In this document: in pieces, positions 16,720-25,286 of the stretch
Layout of the letters: each line of letters opens with the position of its first letter
Numbering within the stretch: the stretch's first letter is position 1
The notes under the pieces: model-generated
What the model saw: only the letters and a program-made list of their open reading frames with translations
Told to the model about the DNA's origin: nothing
Databases searched by the model: none
Position numbers and translations under genes: made by a program
Assembly: GCA_964433755.1 (NCBI GenBank)
Contig: CAYSSR010000002.1
Coordinates: 620,001 to 684,000, forward strand
DNA from: JAUVXJ01 sp964433755
GTDB taxonomy: Bacteria; Chloroflexota; Anaerolineae; UBA7937; B3-Chlor
Direction of reading: 5' to 3'
Length of the DNA stretch: 64,000 nucleotides

Positions 16720-17061
16720 CTGGTTCGGTCCTCCATACTGATCGGCGCGCAACGGGATGCACTATGGGACGCTCATACTTGTGCTGCCTATTGTAGACGA
16801 AGCCGAGGCGACAGGAAAGACATCAATCTGTCGCATGCATCTGGCCTCCGCCATGGCCTCTGCCATGGCAATCGAGGCCACCGAGGGAGGCAGCGCATGT
16901 CGACGATCGGCCACAACCTCGACAGGCGCTCAAAAGGTCCTCATCTCGAGGGGGGTCAGATCTGTCCCCAGTTCCTCGTTTCCTCACCCGCGAACATGTA
17001 CTGCACCCTTTCCCTCAGTACTGCGGGACCGTGAATACCTGCCACGCGCGTCCGAGGACCA
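16720..17061. other. intergenic, no gene recognised
   Basis: About 340 bases upstream of the oxidoreductase and downstream of the flavoprotein gene, both on the minus strand. It holds the oxidoreductase ribosome site. Open frames on the plus strand look accidental. Confidence 0.45.
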
Positions 17062-18195
17062 TCAAGCACGCACAAGGTACTTCGGCAACCTGGGAAGGAA
17101 CCACCTCAGGTACCGCCTGTACGTCCACTGCCCCGTGGCGACCTTGGCGAAGCTGTCGATGACCTCCTGGTTGCCTGCTAGCAGCCTGAAGAACACGCCG
17201 GGGAACCTGTGCATGAGTCTGGCCAGGAGCAGCGAGTACCGCAGATTCGACCCAAACTCCTTCTGGCAAGTCGTTTCGTAGTCTCGTGGCAGCCCTTGCT
17301 GGTCGCCCTGCGAGAAGGCCCTGGAGATGGCCTCCACAGCGATCTGCCCCGACCTGATGGCGTAGGCGATGCCTTCCCCGGTGAAGGAGTCCATGAACCC
17401 AGCCGCATCACCCGCCAGAAGTACCCTGCCTCTCCCCACTGTCCGTCGCATCCCGCCCACGGGGATCACGTGGCCCTTCAACCGCTGCCGCCCGTCGAAA
17501 CCACTGACCCGGAGGAACTCAACCAGAGCCTCCCGCGGCCTGCGCAAAGAGCTAGCCAGCCCGCCGAGGCCCACGGAGTAGTACCGTCCATGGGGAAAGA
17601 CCCAGCCGTAGCCCATGCCTCCTACACCGAAGTGGATGTCTATAGTGTCCTGAGAAAAGCGGGGCGCCGTCTCCTTGCCGTACGGGACCTCAGTGACCAC
17701 ACACACGCCATACTCGTTCCTCCTGTCTCTCCTCCGCACCCTGTGCTTCAGTGTCCCCTGCGCACCCTCGGCCACGATCATTAAGGCCGCTCGGTAGGTC
17801 CCCTGGTCGGTGATCACCTCCACAGCCTCGTCCTCCTCGATGTCGAGGACCCTCTCGCCCAGCGACACTGAGACGCCGGTCTCTCGCGCCTTCTCCAACA
17901 AATGGGCATCGAAGGCGTCTCTGCTGACCATGGTCGTGATGGGGCTATCACTGCGCGCCTCGATGAAGCGCCCTCGGTAGTGCACCCGCGCCGCGAAGAT
18001 GGTCGCCTCACACAACTCAGAGGGCAAACCGAAACCCAGGTAGGATAACGCCTGTTCGGTGACGGCGCCTCCGCAGGCCTTGTACCGGGGGAAGTTCTGC
18101 TTGTCGATCAGCAGGGTGTCCAAGCCCAGCGCCCCCGCCAGTCTAGCAGCAGATGAACCGGCAGTCCCGGCGCCCACGACTATCAGGTCCAACAT
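17062..18195 (-). CDS. geranylgeranyl reductase family FAD oxidoreductase
   Basis: A 377-residue flavoprotein. The N-terminal FAD motif is VVGAGTAGSSAA (about 5-16), followed by RYKACGGAVTEQAL, the hallmark of the geranylgeranyl-reductase family. The second FAD segment LLAGDAAGFMDSFTGEGIAYAI lies near residue 260. Such enzymes saturate isoprenoid chains of lipids, quinones or chlorophyll-like pigments. The start at 18195 (MLDLIVVGAG) has AGGTAGAAGAG upstream. A longer frame to 18351 is read-through of the methyltransferase relic. A 3' copy of this gene is decaying at 14.6 kb. Confidence 0.88.
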   Translation of the reverse strand: MLDLIVVGAGTAGSSAARLAGALGLDTLLIDKQNFPRYKACGGAVTEQALSYLGFGLPSELCEATIFAARVHYRGRFIEARSDSPITTMVSRDAFDAHLLEKARETGVSVSLGERVLDIEEDEAVEVITDQGTYRAALMIVAEGAQGTLKHRVRRRDRRNEYGVCVVTEVPYGKETAPRFSQDTIDIHFGVGGMGYGWVFPHGRYYSVGLGGLASSLRRPREALVEFLRVSGFDGRQRLKGHVIPVGGMRRTVGRGRVLLAGDAAGFMDSFTGEGIAYAIRSGQIAVEAISRAFSQGDQQGLPRDYETTCQKEFGSNLRYSLLLARLMHRFPGVFFRLLAGNQEVIDSFAKVATGQWTYRRYLRWFLPRLPKYLVRA

Positions 18196-18219
18196 GCTCT
18201 CTTCTACCTCTCGCCCGAG

Positions 18220-18415
18220 GTTGGTCAAGGAACACCGAGCGTGCAAGAGGACCCTGGCTGCTGGGAGTAGCACGCCTATGGCAGGGCCACGAAGCACATG
18301 GGTGGTCTCGGCAGCGTCAGGGAGCTTCTCAAGCTCTGCCCCAGAGACCAAGACACGTACGTTGCGGAGATGGACTGCGTCGTTAGTGCCACCGACTAGC
18401 GCTGGGTACGGCTTT
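18220..18415 (+). pseudogene. relic of the 5' end of the SAM methyltransferase gene
   Basis: The plus strand aligns without gaps to the start of the methyltransferase gene at about 30670-30865. Shared landmarks are GTGCAAGAGGA, AAGCACATGGG and GGAGCTTCTC. The copy has stop codons and many substitutions, so it is old. It points away from the flavoprotein gene, whose start is 25 bases to the left. Confidence 0.75.
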
Positions 18416-18470
18416 GGTTGAGGACACTAGGCGCAAGACACACGCCGGATGAGAGACCAGCAAGGAGCGC

Positions 18471-19502
18471 CTACGGCAGCTCGCTATGCCAGTAGCCGTT
18501 GCTATCGAAGAGGATCGCCCAGTTTCCATCCGGTGCGAAGGAAACCTGTTTGATCTCAGAGCCGTCATCGTGCAGTTCGCTCAGCGCATCCTCGACGTCT
18601 TGCGCGAGACCCGCGCGCGTGAACCCGTTGCTGCCATAAAGGACGACCCAGCCTCCGTCAGACGTGAAGGCCACGTCCTTGATCTCCTCGTTCTGCTCGT
18701 TCAGGTCAGTCAGCGTCTGGTCGGCCTCCTCTGGGATTCCCTTCCGCCAATTGCCGTTCCTGCCGTATAGGATGACCCAGCCTCCATCCGGGGTGAAAGC
18801 GACCTGTTTGATCTCCTCGTCGCGGTCGTTCAGATCCACCAGCGCATCGTCGGCCGCCTGGGGAAGCCCGCTGCGCCAGAACCCGCTCCCGCCGAAGAGG
18901 ATCACCCAACCTGAGTCCGACGTGAAGGCGACCCACTTGATCTCCTCATCGTCGTCGTTCAAGCTGCTCAGGGCGTCCACCGCCTCCTGTGGAAGGCCCT
19001 TGGCGGAATAGCCGTTCCGTCCGTACAGAACCGCCCATCCCCCATCGGGGGCGAACACCACCTGCTTGAGCTCCTTGCCCGCGTCGTTCAGCTCCTCCAG
19101 CGTTGCTCCCAGGCCCTCTCGGACAGACGGGAGGGTGGTCGCCGGCGACGGTGTCGGTAGCGGTGGCGTTGGTGACGGCGCCGCGGTCGGCGTCGACGAC
19201 AGCGGAGCAGCGACCGTCGGGGACACGGCCGAGGTCACCGGGATCTGGGTGGGAGTCATAGACGGCGGAGAGGTAGGGGACGCGACCTCCACAGTCAACG
19301 CACTCTCCGGAGAGGGGCTCGCGATCACACCAGCAGGCGTTGGAGATGCTCCACCTTGCAGGAAGGGAAGCTGCGGCACCCAGGTAGTGAGCAGCGTATT
19401 CAGCAGCAAGAAGAGGCCGGCGACGAATCCCGCCAGTACCGTACCTACACAACCCCACATCTCCTTGCTGGCAATACGCCTCGACTTGCCCTCCTGGCTC
19501 AT
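18471..19502 (-). CDS. membrane-anchored protein with five tandem DGGW repeats
   Basis: A 343-residue protein. After a basic cytoplasmic stretch, a helix at about 18-38 (TVLAGFVAGLFLLLN) anchors it. Residues 50-125 are a Pro/Ser/Thr linker. From about 130 to the end run five repeats of about 42 residues with the core EEIKQVAFTPDGGWVILYGRNG, each followed by GLPQ and a DAL-x-DLND helix. The repeat looks like a beta-propeller blade combined with a helix. I know no named family for it. ATG at 19502 lies 7 bases after AGGAG. Probably extracytoplasmic. Confidence 0.75.
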   Translation of the reverse strand: MSQEGKSRRIASKEMWGCVGTVLAGFVAGLFLLLNTLLTTWVPQLPFLQGGASPTPAGVIASPSPESALTVEVASPTSPPSMTPTQIPVTSAVSPTVAAPLSSTPTAAPSPTPPLPTPSPATTLPSVREGLGATLEELNDAGKELKQVVFAPDGGWAVLYGRNGYSAKGLPQEAVDALSSLNDDDEEIKWVAFTSDSGWVILFGGSGFWRSGLPQAADDALVDLNDRDEEIKQVAFTPDGGWVILYGRNGNWRKGIPEEADQTLTDLNEQNEEIKDVAFTSDGGWVVLYGSNGFTRAGLAQDVEDALSELHDDGSEIKQVSFAPDGNWAILFDSNGYWHSELP

Positions 19503-19965
19503 ACCACCACTCCTCGTCCCACACCTGCAACAGCCTGATCCCACCGGCCACTGACGAACCGAGCCTCCCATCTGCCCGAGACCCAGTGGCGGCCATGATT
19601 ATACGCTGCAACAGAAAAAGAGCAACGCTGGCCCGCCCGCAGTGTGCGGACTGCAAGGCCCGACGCAGTCCTGCGCGTGCACGTCGTAGCGCACGATTCC
19701 ACTCACTCAGCGCGACCTTCTGAACAGCAGCAGCGCCTGCACTATGCCCGCCTGCCTCGCCGATTTGACCCCACACGTGTCGCTCTTCTTCGTGGCAAGC
19801 TTGCGTGGAATGGAGAGAGGAAACCCGGGCCCTTCGATACGTCCTCCGGTACGCTGCTTCGCAGCTACTCAGGACTACTCAGGGTGCGGCCAGCCGCGAT
19901 ACCAGTGGAGATTGGCTTACGGGCGTATCTTGTGCCTCCTTCTTCCACACTCTCCCATTGCGCGC
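19503..19965. other. intergenic between divergent genes
   Basis: About 460 bases between the repeat protein (minus) and the TrmB operon (plus). The right end holds the TrmB promoter. No coding sequence is convincing. Confidence 0.45.
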
Positions 19966-19994
19966 TTGACAAAGCTGACGAAACTTGTTATGCT
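19966..19994 (+). promoter_or_regulatory. promoter of the TrmB-ATPase-MFS operon
   Basis: TTGACA at 19966-19971, a 17-base spacer and TATGCT at 19989-19994, preceded by TGT. This is close to the sigma-70 consensus. It lies 58 bases before the GTG start. Confidence 0.75.
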
Positions 19995-19998
19995 ATAG

Positions 19999-20016
19999 TC
20001 GCTAAGATGCTAGCGA
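19999..20016 (+). promoter_or_regulatory. candidate operator overlapping the transcription start
   Basis: TCGCTA at 19999-20004 and TAGCGA at 20011-20016 form a perfect 6-base inverted repeat with a 6-base centre. It sits just after the -10 box, where a bound repressor would block initiation. The first gene of the operon encodes a TrmB-type regulator, so autorepression is plausible. Confidence 0.5.
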
Positions 20017-20051
20017 CGTTAGTCATGGTGTAGCTACTAGGAGGTGCGGGG

Positions 20052-20792
20052 GTGGCAACAATCACCGATTCTCTGATGGACATAGGCTTGACTGAATACG
20101 AGGCCAAGGCCTACGTCGCCCTGCTCCGCCTCGGCCCGGCCAGTGGCTACCAGGTAGCCAAGGAGTCAGGAGTTCCCCGTTCCGCCATCTACGAGACCCT
20201 GGCCAAGCTGGTCATGCGCGGCGCTGTCCTGACTCAGTCCTTTGCCGAACAGGTCCGCTATGTAGCGGTGCCAGCGGAGCAGTACCTGGGCCGACTGCGG
20301 CGCGAGTTCCAAGCCCACCATGACTCACTGCTGGAAACGCTCGGGGATCTGGACAAGACCTCGGCCCCGCCGGGCAGCACCTGGACCCTGAGCGGACGCA
20401 CCAACATGTACTCCTACGCCCACCAGATGATCGACCAAGCAGAGAAGGAGGTAGCCCTGGTGGTCGGCGACGACGATGAGCTGGATCACCTATTGTCCTC
20501 TCTCCAGGAAGCCCAACGCCGAGGGGTAGCCCTGACAGTGATCTCACCCACGCCCTACGGCGCTGGGGAGATTCCGGTGACGGTCCACTCACAGGGGCTG
20601 AGCCTGCGAACGGCTATCGGTCACGGCTTCACGCTGGTCGTCGATGGGCAGGAGGCTTTGATCGGCGAGGTGGATCGCAGCGAAAGCGCCGTGTGGACGA
20701 CCAACGGTTACACCGTGGCTTGGACCTTGTGGTGCTTGAAACAGGAGATGGCCACGTTGCCTGCGTCAACCAAGCCCACACCGACAGAGTGA
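20052..20792 (+). CDS. TrmB-family transcriptional regulator
   Basis: A 246-residue protein starting at GTG 20052 after AGGAGG. The N-terminal 70 residues are a winged helix-turn-helix of the TrmB type (GLTEYEAKAYVALLRLGPASGYQVAKESGVPRSAIYETLAKL). The C-terminal 150 residues resemble the TrmB effector/PLD-like region. TrmB regulators respond to sugars or other small molecules. The downstream ATPase and transporter suggest an ion or drug signal here, which is inference. The ATPase gene begins near or over its stop codon. Confidence 0.88.
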   Translation: MATITDSLMDIGLTEYEAKAYVALLRLGPASGYQVAKESGVPRSAIYETLAKLVMRGAVLTQSFAEQVRYVAVPAEQYLGRLRREFQAHHDSLLETLGDLDKTSAPPGSTWTLSGRTNMYSYAHQMIDQAEKEVALVVGDDDELDHLLSSLQEAQRRGVALTVISPTPYGAGEIPVTVHSQGLSLRTAIGHGFTLVVDGQEALIGEVDRSESAVWTTNGYTVAWTLWCLKQEMATLPASTKPTPTE

Positions 20793-20821
20793 AGATAGGG
20801 GTTATTGCGGGGACCAAAGGC

Positions 20822-23452
20822 ATGGAACAAGCCGAGCATTCGTGGCACACACTGACGGCCGAGGTTGCCGCCGATCGCCAAGGCACCGATCCCTACCACG
20901 GCCTGAGGGATGAAGAAGCTCGACGTCGGCTCGCTCAGTTCGGGGCGAACCGGGTTCGCCGGGAGGACCGGGAACCAATCTGGGAGAGCTTCTTGGAGGA
21001 GTTGCGGGAGCCCATGGTGATCCTGCTCCTCGTCACCGGCGTCTTGTACGCCGTATGGGGCGAGCTCACCGACGCGCTGACCATCTTCTTCGTTATCCTC
21101 ACCTTGACTGGTATCGAGGTCTACAACGAGCGGCGGGCAGGAAAGGCAGTAGCCGCCCTCCGCAAACTGGCTGAACCGACGGCGACTGTGCGGCGCAATG
21201 GACGGGCCGTCGAGGTACCCGCCGACCAGGTCGTGCCGGGCGATCTGCTCCTGCTCCAAGCCGGTCGTCGAGTGCCGGCCGACGCGCGGCTGGTCGAGTC
21301 GTTTGGCCTGGCTACGGACGAATCGTCCCTCACCGGCGAGTCGCTCCCTGTGGAGAAGGAGGCCAACGTCGTTCTCGCCGAAGATGTGCCGCTGGCCGAG
21401 CGACGGAATCTAGTCTTTGGGAGCACCACAGTCACGCGAGGTCGAGCCACGGCGGTCGTGGTCGCTACGGGCACAGGCAGCGAGATTGGACGCCTGACCG
21501 ACCTGGCCGGCCAGGTTGAATCGCCCCGCACGCCCCTCCAGAAGGCCATGACCGAGTTGAGCGGTTCGTTAGTCTGGCTGGCGTTGGGCTTCAGCGTGGT
21601 CGTGCCGCTCCTCGGTTGGCTGTTGACGGATCAGCCACTGGAGCAACTGCTGCTGACGGGCCTGTCACTGGCTTTCGCCACCATCCCCGAAGAGATGCCC
21701 ATCATCATCACCATGGTTCTGGCCCTGGGCGCCTACCGGCTCTCCAGGCACAATGCCATCGTCAAGGAACTGCGTGCCGTGGAGACGTTGGGTGCGGTCA
21801 CCGTGATCGCTACCGACAAGACGGGCACACTCACAGAGAACCGCATGCGCGTAGGCCGGCTCTTTCCCGGCGACCTGGCCGACAAGCTCTTGACTGTGGG
21901 CGTACTATCCTGCGGCGTCGCTCAGGGCAACGGAGCCTTGAGTGACCCGCTGGAAGTCGCGTTACAACGAGCGGCCCAGGAAGCCGATCTGGACGCACAA
22001 GGGCTGCGGTCGGTCGACGCCCTGCGCGACGTGTTCACCTTCGACAACGAACGCAAGATGATGTCAGCGGTGTACGGCCAGGGGGACAGGTTGTGGGTCG
22101 GGGTCAAAGGGGCACCGGAGGCGCTGCTCGATCGGTCGACACAGGTGGCTGCGGACGGGCAGAACCGACCACTGGGCGAAGCAGAGAGAGCCGCCATTGC
22201 ACTCGAGACGGCGCGGATGGCCACGGAGGGGTTGCGGGTGATCGCCGTCGCGGAGAAGACAACGCTCGACGGGCCCTTGTCACAGACAGAAGTGGAATCG
22301 AATCTGACCTTCCTTGGACTCGTAGGTTTCGCAGACCCCGCGCGACCGGAGGCACGGGAGGCGATCCACGCCTGCCGTACGGCCGGTATCCGGCCGATCA
22401 TGATCACCGGTGATCACCCTTTCACGACACGAGCCATCGCCGAGCAGGTGGGCATGGACGGCGACGGAACGATCATGACAGGGCCGGACCTGGACGCTCT
22501 GTCCGACGAGGAGCTAACCGAGACTGTGGGCACGGTATCGCTCTACGCACGCACAACGCCGGAGCACAAGCTGCGCATCGTTCGCGCTCTCCAGCAGCGC
22601 GGCGAGCGCGTGGCCGTGACAGGCGACGGCATCAACGATGCTCCCGCCCTCGTGGCCGCCGACATCGGCGTGGCCATGGGCGAGAGAGGGACAGACGTAG
22701 CCCGTGAGGCCGGGGACATCGTGCTGGCCGACGACAACTTCGCTACCATCGTCCGGGCGATCGACGAGGGCCGGATGCTGTTCGCCAACCTCAAGAAGGG
22801 TGTCCGCTACTACCTCACCTGCAAGGTGGCCCTGGTGTCGGCGACGCTGTTGCCCACGCTCTTGCGCGTGCCGGTGCCCTTCGCCCCCATTCAGATCATC
22901 TTGATGGAGCTATTCATGGATCTGGCGGCAGCGGCCACCTTCGTGGCCGAACCAAGCGAGGGCGATCTGATGCACCGCCCGCCGCGCGACCCTCGGGCGC
23001 GGTTCATGGATGGAGCCATGGTTGGAAGTATCCTTTCCTCGGCTGTGGGGCTCTTTGCCGCCGTGTCCATCTCCTATCTGGGAGCATGGTATAGCGGAGC
23101 CGATCTAGCCACCGCTCAGACCATGGCTTTCGCCACCTGGCTCATAGGACACGTTTTGCTGGCGTTGAACATGCGCTCCGAGCGGCAGCCCCTGTTCAGG
23201 CTCGGCCTGCTGTCGAACCGCCTCATGCTCTTGTGGGGTCTGGGGACGGCACTCTTCGTCTCGTTGGCTACACTGGTGCCGGCGGTGCGGACCGCGCTCA
23301 AGACGGTATCGCTGAGCGGTCAGCAATGGGTGCTGGTGGTAGCAGTGAGCCTGGCCGGCACGTTCTGGCTGGAGGCGCGAAAGCTCATAGCCCTCAGACG
23401 GGGACAAACCGCTGGGTCCGACGAACAGGCCAATAGGAAGTCTCGGGAATAG
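20822..23452 (+). CDS. P-type cation-transporting ATPase
   Basis: An 876-residue P-type ATPase. Visible motifs are TGES (171-174), the phosphorylation site DKTGTLTEN (332-340), KGAPEALLDR and GDGINDAPAL (about 601). The M4 ion-site motif is PEEMP (289-293) instead of the PEGLP of Ca pumps, so the ion is uncertain. There are no N-terminal metal-binding Cys motifs. About ten membrane helices are expected, with the last six after residue 660. ATG 20822 has GCGGGG 8 bases upstream. A GTG at 20789 overlapping the TrmB stop is the alternative. Co-transcribed with trmB and the MFS gene. Confidence 0.92.
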   Translation: MEQAEHSWHTLTAEVAADRQGTDPYHGLRDEEARRRLAQFGANRVRREDREPIWESFLEELREPMVILLLVTGVLYAVWGELTDALTIFFVILTLTGIEVYNERRAGKAVAALRKLAEPTATVRRNGRAVEVPADQVVPGDLLLLQAGRRVPADARLVESFGLATDESSLTGESLPVEKEANVVLAEDVPLAERRNLVFGSTTVTRGRATAVVVATGTGSEIGRLTDLAGQVESPRTPLQKAMTELSGSLVWLALGFSVVVPLLGWLLTDQPLEQLLLTGLSLAFATIPEEMPIIITMVLALGAYRLSRHNAIVKELRAVETLGAVTVIATDKTGTLTENRMRVGRLFPGDLADKLLTVGVLSCGVAQGNGALSDPLEVALQRAAQEADLDAQGLRSVDALRDVFTFDNERKMMSAVYGQGDRLWVGVKGAPEALLDRSTQVAADGQNRPLGEAERAAIALETARMATEGLRVIAVAEKTTLDGPLSQTEVESNLTFLGLVGFADPARPEAREAIHACRTAGIRPIMITGDHPFTTRAIAEQVGMDGDGTIMTGPDLDALSDEELTETVGTVSLYARTTPEHKLRIVRALQQRGERVAVTGDGINDAPALVAADIGVAMGERGTDVAREAGDIVLADDNFATIVRAIDEGRMLFANLKKGVRYYLTCKVALVSATLLPTLLRVPVPFAPIQIILMELFMDLAAAATFVAEPSEGDLMHRPPRDPRARFMDGAMVGSILSSAVGLFAAVSISYLGAWYSGADLATAQTMAFATWLIGHVLLALNMRSERQPLFRLGLLSNRLMLLWGLGTALFVSLATLVPAVRTALKTVSLSGQQWVLVVAVSLAGTFWLEARKLIALRRGQTAGSDEQANRKSRE

Positions 23453-23495
23453 GATCCACGCATCCGTTCCCTGACACAGAAAGACGCAGGAGAAC

Positions 23496-24755
23496 ATGGC
23501 GAAAACAACCATAGAAGCAGAGGAGCGGACGACGATTCGTCAGCTTCCACGCAACGTCTGGGCGGTCAGCTTGACCAGCCTGCTCACCGACGTTTCCAGT
23601 GAGATGGTCATCAACATCCTGCCGCTATTCCTCTCCAATGTGCTCGGAGTCAAGACCAACATCATCGGCGTGATCGAGGGCCTGGCCGAGGCCGTCGCCA
23701 GCATATTGAAGGTGTTCTCCGGCTGGATGTCAGACCGGCTGCGTGCTCGCAAGTGGTTGGCCGTCGCTGGCTATGCGTTCTCCACGCTCGCGAAGCCCTT
23801 CTTCTACTTCGCCAACTCCTGGGGGACGGTGGCCGCTGCGCGCTGGGCCGACCGCGTGGGAAAAGGTATCCGTACTGCTCCGCGCGACGCTCTCGTTGCT
23901 GACTCCGTCGACGAGCGCACCAGGGGGCTGGCCTTCGGGTTCCACCGCGCTGCGGACACCGCCGGGGCCGTGCTTGGCCTGCTCATCGCGCTGGTCATCG
24001 TTTGGGTCTCGCAGCGTGGCGCGGTTGCCCTGGGCGAGAGCGCCTTCAGAACCATCGTCCTGTTCAGTATCGCCCCCGCTTTGTTGGCGGTGCTGCTGCT
24101 CGCCCTGGTCGCCCGTGATGTCCCCGTTCTCGAGCAGCGCGAAGGCCCGAAAATGGCTTTCCGTGCTCTCGGCAAGCCATTCATGGTCTTCGTGTGCATC
24201 GTCGGCCTGTTCGACCTCGGCAACTCCTCCGACGCGTTCCTGGTGCTGCGCGCCCAGGAACGCGGGATTAGCGTGGTTGGCATTCTCGCCATGCTCGTCA
24301 CCTTCAACCTGATCTACACGCTGGTCTCTATCCCCGCCGGGGCACGGTCGGACCGTATTGGGCGCCGCAAGATCATCATCGGTGGATGGGTCGCCTACGG
24401 GGTCATCTATCTCGGCTTCGGGTTCGCTAGGACCGCGTGGCAGATCTGGGTGCTCTACGCCGCCTACGGGCTTTACTACGGGATGACCTACGGCACGGCC
24501 AAGGCGTTAGTGGCCGACCTGGTGCCGGCCGAGCTTCGCGGCACGGCCTTTGGCACCTACAACGCCGTCCTGGGCATCCTGGACCTCCCAGCCTCGGCCA
24601 TTGCCGGCGTTTTGTGGCAAGGAATCGGAGGATGGCACGGGTTCGGTCCGTCCGCACCTTTCGTCTTCGGCGGCGTGCTTGCGCTGCTTGCCGCGCTGCT
24701 GCTCGGCGTCACGGGCATCGGCCGTGCACCGCGCCGCGCACCGGCAACCATGTGA
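23496..24755 (+). CDS. MFS transporter
   Basis: A 419-residue protein with about 12 hydrophobic helices. The first cytoplasmic loop has the MFS signature GWMSDRLRARK, and DRVGKGIRTAPRDALVAD follows in helix 4-5. The start LTDVSSEMVINILPLFL is typical of a bacterial MFS subgroup often found with drug or metal resistance. It begins 43 bases after the ATPase stop and probably shares the transcript. Substrate unknown. Confidence 0.9.
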   Translation: MAKTTIEAEERTTIRQLPRNVWAVSLTSLLTDVSSEMVINILPLFLSNVLGVKTNIIGVIEGLAEAVASILKVFSGWMSDRLRARKWLAVAGYAFSTLAKPFFYFANSWGTVAAARWADRVGKGIRTAPRDALVADSVDERTRGLAFGFHRAADTAGAVLGLLIALVIVWVSQRGAVALGESAFRTIVLFSIAPALLAVLLLALVARDVPVLEQREGPKMAFRALGKPFMVFVCIVGLFDLGNSSDAFLVLRAQERGISVVGILAMLVTFNLIYTLVSIPAGARSDRIGRRKIIIGGWVAYGVIYLGFGFARTAWQIWVLYAAYGLYYGMTYGTAKALVADLVPAELRGTAFGTYNAVLGILDLPASAIAGVLWQGIGGWHGFGPSAPFVFGGVLALLAALLLGVTGIGRAPRRAPATM

Positions 24756-24980
24756 TCGTCCTGGCACACCAGGGCCAGCCGTATCCCCAGATCGCACGGC
24801 GGGCATCCATCCAAGACTGGGCAGCGCGGACTGAAGATCCCGGGGCAGCCACTGGCCAGTCTCGGCAGATCAGTCCGCACGTTCCAGTGTGAGCTGGATT
24901 CGACACGATCACCACACCTTGAGCGCTACCGGAGCCACGCCCTGGACCGGGTGCGTACCACCGCGTGCGGTACTGGCCGG
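24756..24980. other. intergenic, no gene recognised
   Basis: About 225 bases after the MFS gene and before the TPR-gene promoter; nothing recognised. Confidence 0.4.
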
Positions 24981-25009
24981 TTGACAGCTCCTGCTAATCG
25001 GCATATGAT
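24981..25009 (+). promoter_or_regulatory. promoter of the TPR lipoprotein gene
   Basis: TTGACA (24981-24986), 17 bases, then TATGAT (25004-25009): near-consensus. A second TTGACA follows at 25011 without a matching -10. The leader to the ATG at 25287 is long, about 270 bases, and no small gene is evident in it. Confidence 0.6.
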
Positions 25010-25286
25010 GTTGACAAAGGATCACTATTAGCCACGAAATACCTCGGACTGCTCACCCAACGGAGATTCCATCTCGGAGACTCTGACCAAGGCACGCGAG
25101 CCAGGCAGAAGGAGGCACCCATCGTGTGGAACGCGCCCGTCATTCTTTGCGGTGCAGGGGATGATGGGCGCTGTGCCTTCGGGCCACGGTCAGCGGGAGA
25201 CTCCAGGGCGGCCACTGCGGCCCGGGGTCCGCAAGCGCACCCGCTCGGATGCTGGAGGGAGGCTAGACGGAAAGGGGAGGAGGACG

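Noticed and set aside
17209..17784. Plus-strand frame inside the flavoprotein gene
   Set aside because: Shadow of the minus-strand gene with its FAD motifs.
25011..25016. Second TTGACA downstream of the TPR promoter
   Set aside because: No -10 at an acceptable distance; probably chance.
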